9,355 nucleotides of DNA from Chloroflexota bacterium (GTDB lineage: Bacteria > Chloroflexota > Anaerolineae > UBA7937 > B3-Chlor), in the NCBI GenBank assembly GCA_030616025.1, contig JAUWYD010000030.1:1-9355 (forward strand). The letters run 5' to 3'. The position numbers and the translations under genes are program-made. Under the pieces are notes generated by a model, which was given only the letters and a program-made list of their open reading frames with translations, did no database searches and was not told the origin of the DNA. Shown here piece by piece: positions 1 to 6,334 of the stretch; the stretch's first letter is position 1; each line of letters begins with the position of its first letter.

Positions 1-2
1 TC

Positions 3-248
3 GTTCAGCACCAGGGGCGCTATCTGTTCCCCGCCCTAGTGCCTATCGGTTTGGCCTTCGCCCTCGGGCTGCTCGAATGGGCGAACGTCCTTGTGCGTTT
101 GATATCGCGCCTGGCTCTCTTGGAACGCTTTGCAGGCCAGCTGCGCGGCATCATGAAAGGGATAGCTTTCTGCCTCTTCTACGCGGGCTTCTTGGTCCTG
201 GACGTGGTCTGTCTCTACCTCTTCATCGTACCCTACTTTCGCCGATAA
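3..248 (+). CDS. C-terminal end of a multi-pass membrane protein (DUF2142 / glycosyltransferase-39-like), partial
   Basis: The frame is open from the left edge and ends with a stop at 246-248, so only about 81 C-terminal residues are visible. The first visible residues are VQHQGRYLFPALVPIGL. A QGRYLFP motif just before a membrane helix is typical of the last part of DUF2142 proteins and related dolichyl-phosphate-mannose-type glycosyltransferases, which handle envelope sugars. Two hydrophobic segments follow: one running on from the motif, and one near the C-terminus (from about IMKGIAFCLF to IVPYF). The protein ends in FRR, a basic end expected on the cytoplasmic side. An internal GTG at 39 could be mistaken for a start, but the frame continues upstream of it in a family-like way, so this is the tail of a larger gene. 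The exact family cannot be decided from this fragment. Confidence 0.6.
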   Translation, partial: VQHQGRYLFPALVPIGLAFALGLLEWANVLVRLISRLALLERFAGQLRGIMKGIAFCLFYAGFLVLDVVCLYLFIVPYFRR

Positions 249-261
249 CCGTGCCTGCGTT

Positions 262-291
262 TTGTGTTGACATGAATACGTGTGCTATAAT
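262..291 (+). promoter_or_regulatory. Extended -10 promoter upstream of the DUF1028 gene
   Basis: A perfect extended -10 element, TGCTATAAT, lies at 283-291. A perfect TTGACA lies at 267-272 but leaves only 13 bases before TATAAT, too short for ordinary sigma-70 spacing. TTGTGT at 262-267 gives an 18-base spacer and could be the working -35. An extended -10 often tolerates a poor -35. The predicted start of transcription, near 298, lies just before a GGAGG ribosome-binding site at 301-305, so the leader would be very short. Confidence 0.6.
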
Positions 292-300
292 CAAACGCCG

Positions 301-305
301 GGAGG
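301..305 (+). promoter_or_regulatory. Ribosome-binding site that decides the DUF1028 start
   Basis: GGAGG at 301-305 sits 8 bases before CTG at 314. In that frame TGA at 308-310 closes the way upstream, and no ATG, GTG or TTG occurs between that stop and the conserved N-terminal TFSIVAHDP block. The site therefore points to CTG at 314 as the start, with ATT at 323 a less likely choice. Confidence 0.55.
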
Positions 306-313
306 TGTGAGAG

Positions 314-1188
314 CTGAAAGGGATTGACAAGGATCTCGGAACCTTCTCCATTGTCGCACACGATCCCGAGAATGGGGAATGGGGAGTGGCGGTGGAGTCG
401 AAGTTCCTGTCCGCGGGCTCTGTTGTGCCCTGGGCAAAGGCCGGTGCGGGCGCGGTCGCGACACAGTCCTGGGCAAACACCTCCTATGGACCTCGGGGCC
501 TGGCCATGATGGAGGAGGGTATGTCAGCCCAAGACGCAGTGGCCAAGCTCACCGAGCAAGATGGCGACAGGGCCTTGAGGCAGATAGGTGTTGTGGACGC
601 CAAGGGCAATGCGGCCGCCTTCACCGGCGAGGAGTGCTACGACTGGGCTGGTCATATCGTCGGGGGGAACTACGCCTGCCAGGGCAACATCCTCGTCAGT
701 GAAGATACCGTAAGGGCTATGGCCAGCGCTTTTGAAGAAACCCTGGAGCGCTAGCAGACCGGCTTTTGGCTGCGCTGTTGGCGGGGCAGGCGGCGGGCGG
801 CGACAGACGAGGCCGGCGGTCGGCGGCCCTCCTGGTGGTGAAGGAACGGGGAGGGTACGGGGGGTACAACGACCGATATGTCGACCTGCGGGTGGACGAT
901 CACGTGACGCCCATAAAGGAACTGACCAGCTTGCTCAAGCTACACAAGCTATACTTCTCTGAGACCGATCCGAAGAAACTGGTGAAGATCGAGGGAAACG
1001 TGGCCAAGGAGATACAGGAGGTACTGCGACGAAACGGGTATTATCAGGGTCCGACCAACCGTATCTACGATGAGGACACCAAGAAGGCCCTGAGGGATTT
1101 TGTGAACACCGAGAACCTGGAGGAACGGTGGCGAGATGATCAGCTCTTGGACGGAGTGATCGTGGAATTCATGCGCGAGCGCTTCTGA
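314..1188 (+). pseudogene. DUF1028 family Ntn-hydrolase-like protein with C-terminal peptidoglycan-binding-like domain; one-base frameshift
   Basis: The first part (314 to about 740) begins LKGIDKDLGTFSIVAHDP and carries DUF1028 hallmarks: TFSIVA, the GVAVESKFLSAGSVVPWA stretch, GAVATQSWAN, and a FTGEEC...WAGH...YACQGNIL block. DUF1028 is an Ntn-hydrolase-like family of unsettled function. That frame hits TAG at 752-754. The homology continues one frame over from 742 with PGALADRLLAALLAGQAAGG, ALLVV, YGGYNDRYVDLRVDDH, to a stop at 1186-1188. Adding one base in the CCC run at 741-743 restores a protein of about 291 residues, a sensible length. The last 65-70 residues (from about 985) look like the PG_binding_2-type domain often found on DUF1028 proteins (EIQEVLRRNGYYQG, DEDTKKALRDFV). 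The frameshift could be a real mutation or a homopolymer sequencing error. The start appears to be CTG. The VTT gene follows after 20 bases, so the two are probably cotranscribed. Confidence 0.8.
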
Positions 1189-1208
1189 CGCAATGGAGGA
1201 GCCGAGCT

Positions 1209-1805
1209 GTGTCAAACGGTGAGGTGACCAAGATCAACTCGAAGAGGATGACACGGCTTCAGCGCGTGGGCGCGCTCCTCATCGTCATCGTCATCAGCAC
1301 CGTTATCTTGCTTCTCCGGGATCACGTTGCCGAGTACGAGAGCTACGGGTATCTGGGAGTATTCTTCGCCACGCTGCTGGGCAGCGCTACTGTAGTCTTG
1401 CCCGTACCTGGACTGGCCATCGTCTACGTTGCAGGAAGTGTCTGGAACCCCGTGCTCGTGGGGCTCGTGGCCGGCGTGGGCGATGCCATGGGCGAAGTGA
1501 CAGGTTACCTCACGGGGTATGCAGGCCAGGGCCTCATCGAGAACGCCCGCCTTCACCGTCGCTTCGAGAACTGGATGAGACGCAACGGGTTCCTCACCAT
1601 TCTTGTCCTGTCCGCCGTTCCAAATCCCTTCTTCGACCTGGCAGGCATCGCTGCCGGCGCCATTCGTTTCCCCGGAAGGTGGTTCTTTGTCGCAGCCCTG
1701 ATAGGGAAATCTATCAAGGATGTGAGTTTCGCACTGGCCGGGTACTATTCCATAAGCTTCTTTACACAGTTCCTCGGCCCAGGGCTGACGGCCCTTCCGC
1801 AGTGA
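1209..1805 (+). CDS. VTT/DedA-like (SNARE-associated, TVP38/TMEM64-type) inner-membrane protein
   Basis: An integral membrane protein of 198 residues. A short basic N-terminus (KINSKRMTRLQR) precedes a helix at about 20-37. A re-entrant-type hydrophobic region at 47-75 holds LGSATVVLPVPGL. A GDAMGEVTGYLTGYAGQG stretch lies at 91-108, then a basic cytoplasmic loop (RLHRRFENWMRRNG), a second proline-rich half with AVPNPFFDLAGIAAG at 136-150, and a final helix. This layout and the P-x-P / PNPF motifs match VTT-domain (DedA superfamily) proteins, linked to lipid scrambling or transport and membrane homeostasis; no substrate can be assigned here. The GTG start has GGAGGA at 1195-1200, 8 bases upstream. 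It follows the DUF1028 gene by 20 bases. Family assignment is secure, the role is not. Confidence 0.85.
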   Translation: MSNGEVTKINSKRMTRLQRVGALLIVIVISTVILLLRDHVAEYESYGYLGVFFATLLGSATVVLPVPGLAIVYVAGSVWNPVLVGLVAGVGDAMGEVTGYLTGYAGQGLIENARLHRRFENWMRRNGFLTILVLSAVPNPFFDLAGIAAGAIRFPGRWFFVAALIGKSIKDVSFALAGYYSISFFTQFLGPGLTALPQ

Positions 1806-1881
1806 CCCCACGGGTAGAGAGCGAGCATCATGGCTGACATTGAGTTGCAGCGCGAGGACCAGAGTTGAGTAAGGATATCTC

Positions 1882-2880
1882 ATGAAACAGTGGCGTTTCT
1901 GGCTGGGGATAGTCATAAGCCTGGTCTGTCTCGTCCTCGTCCTCTGGAAGATAGACTTCCGGGAGGTTCTCAACGCCCTCAAGAGAGCGAATTATGCTTG
2001 GCTGATCCCTGCCTCGCTGCCCTACGTGGGCACGATCATCAGCAAAGTTCTACGTTGGCAGCTTCTGTTCCCAAGCGAACATGCGGGGATACGCCGAGGC
2101 AAGCTCTTCTCTGCTCTGATGATCAGCTACGCTTTGAATACCATTCTCCCTGCCAGACTGGGCGAGTTGGCCAGAGCCTACGTGATCGGCGAAACCGAGG
2201 GGCTCAGCAAGTCCCTCGCGCTTTCCACCATCATCGTCGAAAAAGTCCTTGACGTCCTGACCCTGATTCTGTTCCTAGTCCTACTCCTGTACTCTATGAC
2301 CCTACCCGCATGGGTTCAACGACCGGCCCTGATCATGGCACCCCTCTTTCTCTGCCTCTTCGCCATCATCCTGGCGCTAACCCATCAAAGGGAAAGAACC
2401 CTAAGACTGGCATCCTCAATCTTGAAGCCAATTCCGCGTCTCGGTGGAGAGCAGATGTTGCAGTCTCTTGACTCGGCATTGAGTGGCTTTGACGTTCTGC
2501 GATCAATCCGAAGAAACATCCTGCTCTGGGGCTGGTCTCTTGCGATATGGATAACTGGGGCGCTGTTCATCCTCTTCGTGATGTTTGCCTTTCATATTGA
2601 GGCCCCTGCCTCTGCAGCTGTCCTGGCTCTGTGCATCACGAGTCTCGGCATGACAGTACCGTCCTCCCCCGGCTACATCGGGATATACCATTGGCTGATC
2701 GTGAGCACACTGCTAATCTTCGATGTCGACCGAGAGTTGGCCCTGAGTTTCGCTTTCGCTCTTCACGCCCTGACTTTCCTGCCGCTGACCCTCTTGGGCA
2801 TCTTCTGCATGATGAGAGAGAACTACTCCCTGCAAAGGCTCGAGAGGGAGGCGCTCACGGGGCATCAAGCTGAAGAGTAA
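1882..2880 (+). CDS. Lysylphosphatidylglycerol synthase TM-domain / YbhN-AglD type flippase-like membrane protein
   Basis: A 332-residue, highly hydrophobic protein, full length for the stand-alone LPG_synthase_TM family (flippase-like domain, about 300-340 residues). Visible signatures are a first helix at about 7-22, the YALNTILPARLGELARAY block at 83-100, the IIVEKVLDVLTL helix at 117-128, TVPSSPGYIGIYHW at 258-271 and a final HALTFLPLTLLG helix at about 295-306. The C-terminal 22 residues are charged and likely cytoplasmic. Members occur as the membrane part of MprF and alone in many bacteria and archaea, where lipid or glycolipid translocation is proposed; no lysyl-transferase domain is attached here. 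ATG at 1882 has AAGGA at 1871-1875, 6 bases upstream. It lies 76 bases after the VTT gene on the same strand and with it forms a probable envelope-lipid pair. A terminator-like inverted repeat follows. Confidence 0.88.
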   Translation: MKQWRFWLGIVISLVCLVLVLWKIDFREVLNALKRANYAWLIPASLPYVGTIISKVLRWQLLFPSEHAGIRRGKLFSALMISYALNTILPARLGELARAYVIGETEGLSKSLALSTIIVEKVLDVLTLILFLVLLLYSMTLPAWVQRPALIMAPLFLCLFAIILALTHQRERTLRLASSILKPIPRLGGEQMLQSLDSALSGFDVLRSIRRNILLWGWSLAIWITGALFILFVMFAFHIEAPASAAVLALCITSLGMTVPSSPGYIGIYHWLIVSTLLIFDVDRELALSFAFALHALTFLPLTLLGIFCMMRENYSLQRLEREALTGHQAEE

Positions 2881-2936
2881 CCTTCTGAGCGAAGGGGGCC
2901 TGAACCTGCCAAGGGGCCATCAAGACGAGAGCCTGC

Positions 2937-2971
2937 AAAGCTGCAATCGCATGATCGATCAAGCAGCTTTT
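2937..2971 (+). terminator. Stem-loop terminator candidate after the flippase-like gene
   Basis: Perfect 8-base arms AAAGCTGC (2937-2944) and GCAGCTTT (2963-2970) are separated by 18 bases and followed by one more T, giving a run of four T. Inside the loop is a perfect 10-base palindrome, TGATCGATCA (2952-2961), that could extend the structure. The U tract is short, so termination may be partial. It separates the flippase-like gene from the transketolase remnant. Confidence 0.5.
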
Positions 2972-2998
2972 GCATTCATGACCTGCTTTTGATAGAAT
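2970..2998 (+). promoter_or_regulatory. Sigma-70-type promoter candidate upstream of the transketolase remnant / glcF / glycerate kinase genes
   Basis: TTGCAT (2970-2975) and TAGAAT (2993-2998, five of six to consensus) are separated by 17 bases. The -35 match is weak. Transcription would start near 3005, only a few bases before ATG at 3012, leaving almost no leader and no clear ribosome-binding site. The -35 overlaps the T run of the preceding terminator candidate. With the transketolase broken, this promoter may now mainly serve the two intact downstream genes. Confidence 0.4.
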
Positions 2999-3011
2999 AC
3001 GGCAATCAGCT

Positions 3012-3410
3012 ATGATGGAACAGACGCTGTCCATATCTGAGTTACAGGGCAAAGCGCGCTGTCTGCGCTGCCATATCATCGGCATGACTGCCACAGCTGG
3101 CTCGGGTCACCGTGGGGGTTCCCTATCGGCGGCCGACATCATGGCTGCTCTCTACTTCGGCGTCATGCGCCATGATCCTCACGATCCTCGATGGAGAGAC
3201 AGAGATCGCTTTGTGTTGAGCAAGGGCCATGCTGCTCCGGTCCTCTACGCGGCATTGGCCGAAAGCGGCTATTTCCCTCGCGAACTGCTGTATGACCTCC
3301 GCAAGTGTGACAGCCCCTTGCAGGAGCACCCCGATATCGCAGACTTGCCTGGTAAGGGAGCGCATCTCAACTCGAGTGCTGGACATGCACACCGCAAAGC
3401 CATTGGATGA
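3012..3410 (+). pseudogene. Transketolase N-terminal subunit, 5' fragment (broken)
   Basis: About 114 residues (to roughly 3354) match the start of the split transketolase N-subunit. They include the thiamine-diphosphate-domain motif TAGSGHRGGSLSAADI, the DRFVLSKGHAAPVLYAALA block, and LQEHPDIADLPG near where intact proteins continue with a glycine-rich STGSLGQG-like stretch. Here that stretch is absent. The remaining residues before the stop at 3408-3410 are an out-of-frame reading of transketolase C-subunit sequence. Intact N subunits are about 270-290 residues and carry the GDG-type Mg-ThDP motif beyond this point, so no cofactor site can form. Transketolase moves two-carbon units between sugar phosphates in the pentose phosphate pathway. 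The start is ATG 3012 or the adjacent ATG 3015; there is no strong ribosome-binding site. Confidence 0.85.
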
Positions 3411-3663
3411 GGAGGCCATTAGGTGCGCCGCAGGCGAGACTGGAGTGATCGTCACCGCTGAGGAGCACCTAGTTCACGGTGGACTGGGAAGTGCCGTGGC
3501 CCGCGTGGTTGTCGAGCATCGGCCAGCACGAATGCGGTCTGTCGCCATCAGGGATCGCTATGCCCGCTCAGGCAAACCCTATCAGCTGATGGAGACGTAT
3601 GGCCTCACCTCTGACAGCATTGCCAATGCAGTCAGGGAGCTGATGGATCACGGTGATGTCTAG
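3352..3663 (+). pseudogene. Transketolase C-terminal subunit, 3' fragment (broken)
   Basis: From about 3361 the frame one base over from the N fragment reads RISTRVLDMHTAKPLDEEAI, then GVIVTAEEHLVHGGLGSAVA and a YARSGKPYQLMETYGL stretch. This is the final transketolase C-terminal domain of the split C subunit. Only about 100 of an expected 310-320 residues remain, and the pyrimidine-binding domain is missing, so it cannot be functional. It has no start codon or ribosome-binding site of its own at the homology boundary. Together with the N fragment it shows a single out-of-frame junction near 3354-3361. The stop at 3661-3663 lies 35 bases before the GlcF-like gene. Confidence 0.82.
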
Positions 3664-3698
3664 CAAGTTATTCCAGCAGCTCGTCGTGTGATTCGGCG

Positions 3699-4856
3699 AT
3701 GGCGAATTTCGAAAGACTGAACCAATACCAGCAGGAGATGCTCCGCTGCAACCGTTGCGGCTACTGTCAGGCTCCTTGTCCGATCTACACACTGCTGCGT
3801 CGAGAACCGGTGACCGCTCGGGCAAGGATACAGTTGCTGCGGGCCCTGACGGAGGGCAAGCTCTCCCTCTCGGAAGTAGGCAGCCACTACATCTATGGTT
3901 GCACTGATTGCCAGTCGTGCCGCGTGGGCTGCCCCGGGGGTGTACGCACCGACCAGATCTTCGCCGCCGCGCGAGAAGTGATCGCTGATAGTGAGTTCTT
4001 TCCGGCGGGATTGGCAGAGCTGGAACAGCGGGTCAGAACCACGCACAATATCTCCGGTGAACCGGGCGAAAACCGTTTGCTTTGGGCTGAGAACCTGGAT
4101 GTCAAGCCGGAGGGCCTGGTAGGAAAGGGAGGTGCGGAGGTTGTGCTCTTCACCGGCTGTGTTTCCGCCCTCTATCCTATGGCTTACGGTATTTTGCAGG
4201 ACGTCGTGGAGGTCTTGGAGGCAGCCAAGGTAGACTTCACGACACTGGGGCCCGACGAATGGTGTTGCGGCTATCCTTTACTCTCGGCTGGCCTACCAGT
4301 CTCGGAGTTGATAGCGCATAACTTAGATCGGGTCGAAGCTCTGGGCGCCAAGACCCTGGTGACGACGTGTCCCTCATGCTACCACGTCTGGAAGTATCAG
4401 TATGCGCCGGATTCCATCGAGGTGATGCATTCAACCGAGTTCCTGGACCAACTGCTCGAGGCGGGTCCAATGCCCTTGCGCTCGTTGAACATGCGCGTGA
4501 CCTATCATGATCCGTGCGACCTAGGGAGGAAGAGTGAGGTTTATGATGCCCCCCGCCGGATAATCGAGAGTATTCCCGGCCTCGAGTTCGCGGAAATGGA
4601 GGATCACGGCGAGAATGCCATGTGCTGCGGGGGAGGCGGCAATCTTGAGACGCTGGATGCGAAGCTATCAGGTGCGGTTGCGAGGCTTCGCCTAGAGCAA
4701 GCACAGGCTGTAGGCGCGGAGGCAATTGTCAGCGCTTGCCAGCAGTGCGAGCGCACTCTCAGAATGGCTGCACGCCGCGATAAGGTCAGGATCAAAGTGA
4801 TGGATGTGGTGCAGCTGCTTCGCACAGCCCTGCCAAAGGATGAAACTGAAACCTAA
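3699..4856 (+). CDS. glcF: GlcF-like (Fe-S)-binding protein, glycolate oxidase iron-sulfur subunit family
   Basis: A 385-residue protein with the standard GlcF layout. The N-terminus has two [4Fe-4S] ferredoxin motifs: C17-C20-C23-C27 (CNRCGYCQAPCP) and C68-C71-C74-C78 (CTDCQSCRVGCP). Two cysteine-rich CCG domains follow: FTGC154, C189-C190-G and CPSC (224/227); then HDPC273, C309-C310-GGGG and CQQC (347/350). All expected cysteines are present. In the family these subunits pass electrons from an FAD-linked 2-hydroxyacid oxidase (GlcD, glycolate to glyoxylate) to the respiratory chain. LutA and heterodisulfide-reductase-type proteins share the CCG domains, but two N-terminal ferredoxin motifs on one chain fit GlcF best. 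No GlcD is in the window, so the substrate is inferred. ATG 3699 is the only ordinary start downstream of the in-frame TGA at 3654; its ribosome-binding site is weak. The glycerate kinase gene follows after 9 bases, so they are probably cotranscribed. Confidence 0.82.
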   Translation: MANFERLNQYQQEMLRCNRCGYCQAPCPIYTLLRREPVTARARIQLLRALTEGKLSLSEVGSHYIYGCTDCQSCRVGCPGGVRTDQIFAAAREVIADSEFFPAGLAELEQRVRTTHNISGEPGENRLLWAENLDVKPEGLVGKGGAEVVLFTGCVSALYPMAYGILQDVVEVLEAAKVDFTTLGPDEWCCGYPLLSAGLPVSELIAHNLDRVEALGAKTLVTTCPSCYHVWKYQYAPDSIEVMHSTEFLDQLLEAGPMPLRSLNMRVTYHDPCDLGRKSEVYDAPRRIIESIPGLEFAEMEDHGENAMCCGGGGNLETLDAKLSGAVARLRLEQAQAVGAEAIVSACQQCERTLRMAARRDKVRIKVMDVVQLLRTALPKDETET

Positions 4857-4865
4857 GGAAGCGCG

Positions 4866-6227
4866 ATGAGCATCTTTGACTCACGGTTGCTCAAGAGCGG
4901 CGAGACCAAGGAACGACGGGAGAGGGTTCTGCCCATCTTGTCTGCAGCCTTGGACGCGGTAGATCCCATCAATGCCGTCAAGCGGCACATGTCCCTGGAA
5001 GACAATGAACTGCACATTGGCCACCGAGTCTACGACCTGAACAAGTATCGGAACATCTATGTCATCGGCGGCGGCAAAGCAGGTGGTTCGATGGCCAAGG
5101 CCATAGAAGAGATACTAGGACACCATGTCACAGCAGGCCTGATCAACACCAAGTACGGTCACCGCGCGGATACGAAGACCGTTCGCATTAACGAAGCCGG
5201 TCACCCCATCCCTGACGCGGCCGGTATGCGGGGAGCAAGCCAGATGGTAGACATTGCTGCCGACGCAACCGAGGGCGACCTGGTGATTTGCCTTATCTCC
5301 GGCGGCGGCTCCGCCTTGATGACACTCCCAGTGGAAGGCATTTCCGTGGCAGACATGGAAGCCCTCACCTCGGCCCTCCTGCGCTGCGGAGCCGCAATCA
5401 ACGAGATCAACTCTATCCGCAAGCATCTTTCCCAGATCAAGGGAGGCAATCTCTCCCGTCTGGCCTACCCCGCCGAGGTCGTCTCCCTTATCCTCTCCGA
5501 TGTGGTCGGCAGCCCGCTGGATGTCATCGCGTCAGGCCCCACAGTGCCCGATTCCAGCTCCTTCGCTCAAGCCCACGGCATCGTCGAGCGATACGGGCTT
5601 CTGGATGAGCTTCCCTCGTCCATCGTACAGCATCTATCGCAGGGCAAGGAGGGGACCATTCCCGAGACGCCGAAAGAGGGTGATGCCGTCTTCTCGAAGA
5701 CTTACAACCTGGTCATCGCCAGCAACGAGGTCGCCGCGCGGGCAGCTATCGCCAAAGCCAAGAACCTTGGCTTCGACACTCTGCTGCTCTCAACATTCGT
5801 GGAAGGCGAGGCACGCGAGGTGGCTCAGGCCTTCTCTGCTATCGCCAAGGAGATAGTCCATTCTGGGCAGCCGGTATCCCGTCCGGCCTGTGTGGTCGCA
5901 GGAGGTGAGACGACGGTCACCATCCGCGGCGAGGGCAAGGGGGGCCGCAACCAGGAGCTAGCCCTAGCTGCCGCCATTCAAATAGAAGGCTTGGACGAGG
6001 CATTGATCGTGGCCCTGGCCACAGACGGTACAGACGGACCCACAGACGCTGCCGGCGCAATTGCCGACGGGTCAACCCTGCGTCGAGCGGGGGCAAAGGG
6101 CCTGTCCGCCAGGGAGCATCTGGCCAACAACGATTCGTATCACTTCTTCGAGCCGCTCGGCGACCTCATCATCACCGGCCCCACCAACACCAACGTGAAC
6201 GATCTGACCTTCGTCCTCGTCTTCTGA
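4866..6227 (+). CDS. gckA: Glycerate 2-kinase (GK-II, DUF4147 + MOFRL)
   Basis: An intact 453-residue member of the GK-II (MOFRL) family, which phosphorylates D-glycerate with ATP to 2-phosphoglycerate and so feeds lower glycolysis. The N-terminal DUF4147 part (about 20-260) has GGGKAGGSMAKA with the expected catalytic lysine (K71), GHPIPD (112-117), ISGGGSALM (144-152) and SDVVGSPLDVIASGPTVPD (211-229). The C-terminal MOFRL part (about 340-450) has GGETTVT, GKGGRNQELAL with the conserved arginine (R361), ATDGTDGPTDAAGA and TGPTNTNVNDL. Nothing important is missing. ATG 4866 has AAGGAAG at 4855-4861, which overlaps the end of the GlcF-like gene, so translation may be coupled. The neighbourhood (GlcF-like, LarA, GcvT) suggests glycolate/glycerate or serine-glyoxylate metabolism. 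It converges on the larA gene. Confidence 0.92.
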   Translation: MSIFDSRLLKSGETKERRERVLPILSAALDAVDPINAVKRHMSLEDNELHIGHRVYDLNKYRNIYVIGGGKAGGSMAKAIEEILGHHVTAGLINTKYGHRADTKTVRINEAGHPIPDAAGMRGASQMVDIAADATEGDLVICLISGGGSALMTLPVEGISVADMEALTSALLRCGAAINEINSIRKHLSQIKGGNLSRLAYPAEVVSLILSDVVGSPLDVIASGPTVPDSSSFAQAHGIVERYGLLDELPSSIVQHLSQGKEGTIPETPKEGDAVFSKTYNLVIASNEVAARAAIAKAKNLGFDTLLLSTFVEGEAREVAQAFSAIAKEIVHSGQPVSRPACVVAGGETTVTIRGEGKGGRNQELALAAAIQIEGLDEALIVALATDGTDGPTDAAGAIADGSTLRRAGAKGLSAREHLANNDSYHFFEPLGDLIITGPTNTNVNDLTFVLVF

Positions 6228-6319
6228 TCGTCCTCGTGCGACCGCCCCAAGACTGAAGTCCCTACCTCACACGGACCTGGTCTCGAACTTGCTCCGGCAG
6301 CGCGGTGACGGAACGCCAA

Positions 6320-6334
6320 CCGGCATTAGGCCGG
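6320..6334. repeat. Short hairpin at the convergent gene junction
   Basis: CCGGC (6320-6324) and GCCGG (6330-6334) flank a five-base loop that holds the larA stop codon. The convergent gap (6228-6325) has no other strong stem and there is no T run after this one, so it is at best a weak terminator for the minus-strand gene. Confidence 0.25.

Noticed and set aside
771..870. A G-rich stretch with several GGG/GGGG runs and GGGTAC repeats that could be read as a G-quadruplex or repeat element.
   Set aside because: It is explained by glycine- and valine-rich DUF1028 coding sequence (LLAGQAAGGDRRG, GGYGGYN).
1830..1868. A 12-codon open frame (MADIELQREDQS) between the VTT and flippase-like genes.
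   Set aside because: It is too short to judge, has only a weak ribosome-binding site and no leader-peptide features. It may be chance or a decayed stretch.
1212..1982. A 256-residue open frame on the minus strand opposite the VTT gene.
   Set aside because: Its predicted protein is rich in His, Gln, Glu and Arg with no recognisable domain, while the plus strand encodes a clear VTT membrane protein with a good ribosome-binding site.
4237..4725. A 162-residue minus-strand frame opposite the GlcF-like gene.
   Set aside because: It is an Arg/Ser/Pro-rich composition artefact; the plus-strand gene shows all expected cysteine motifs.
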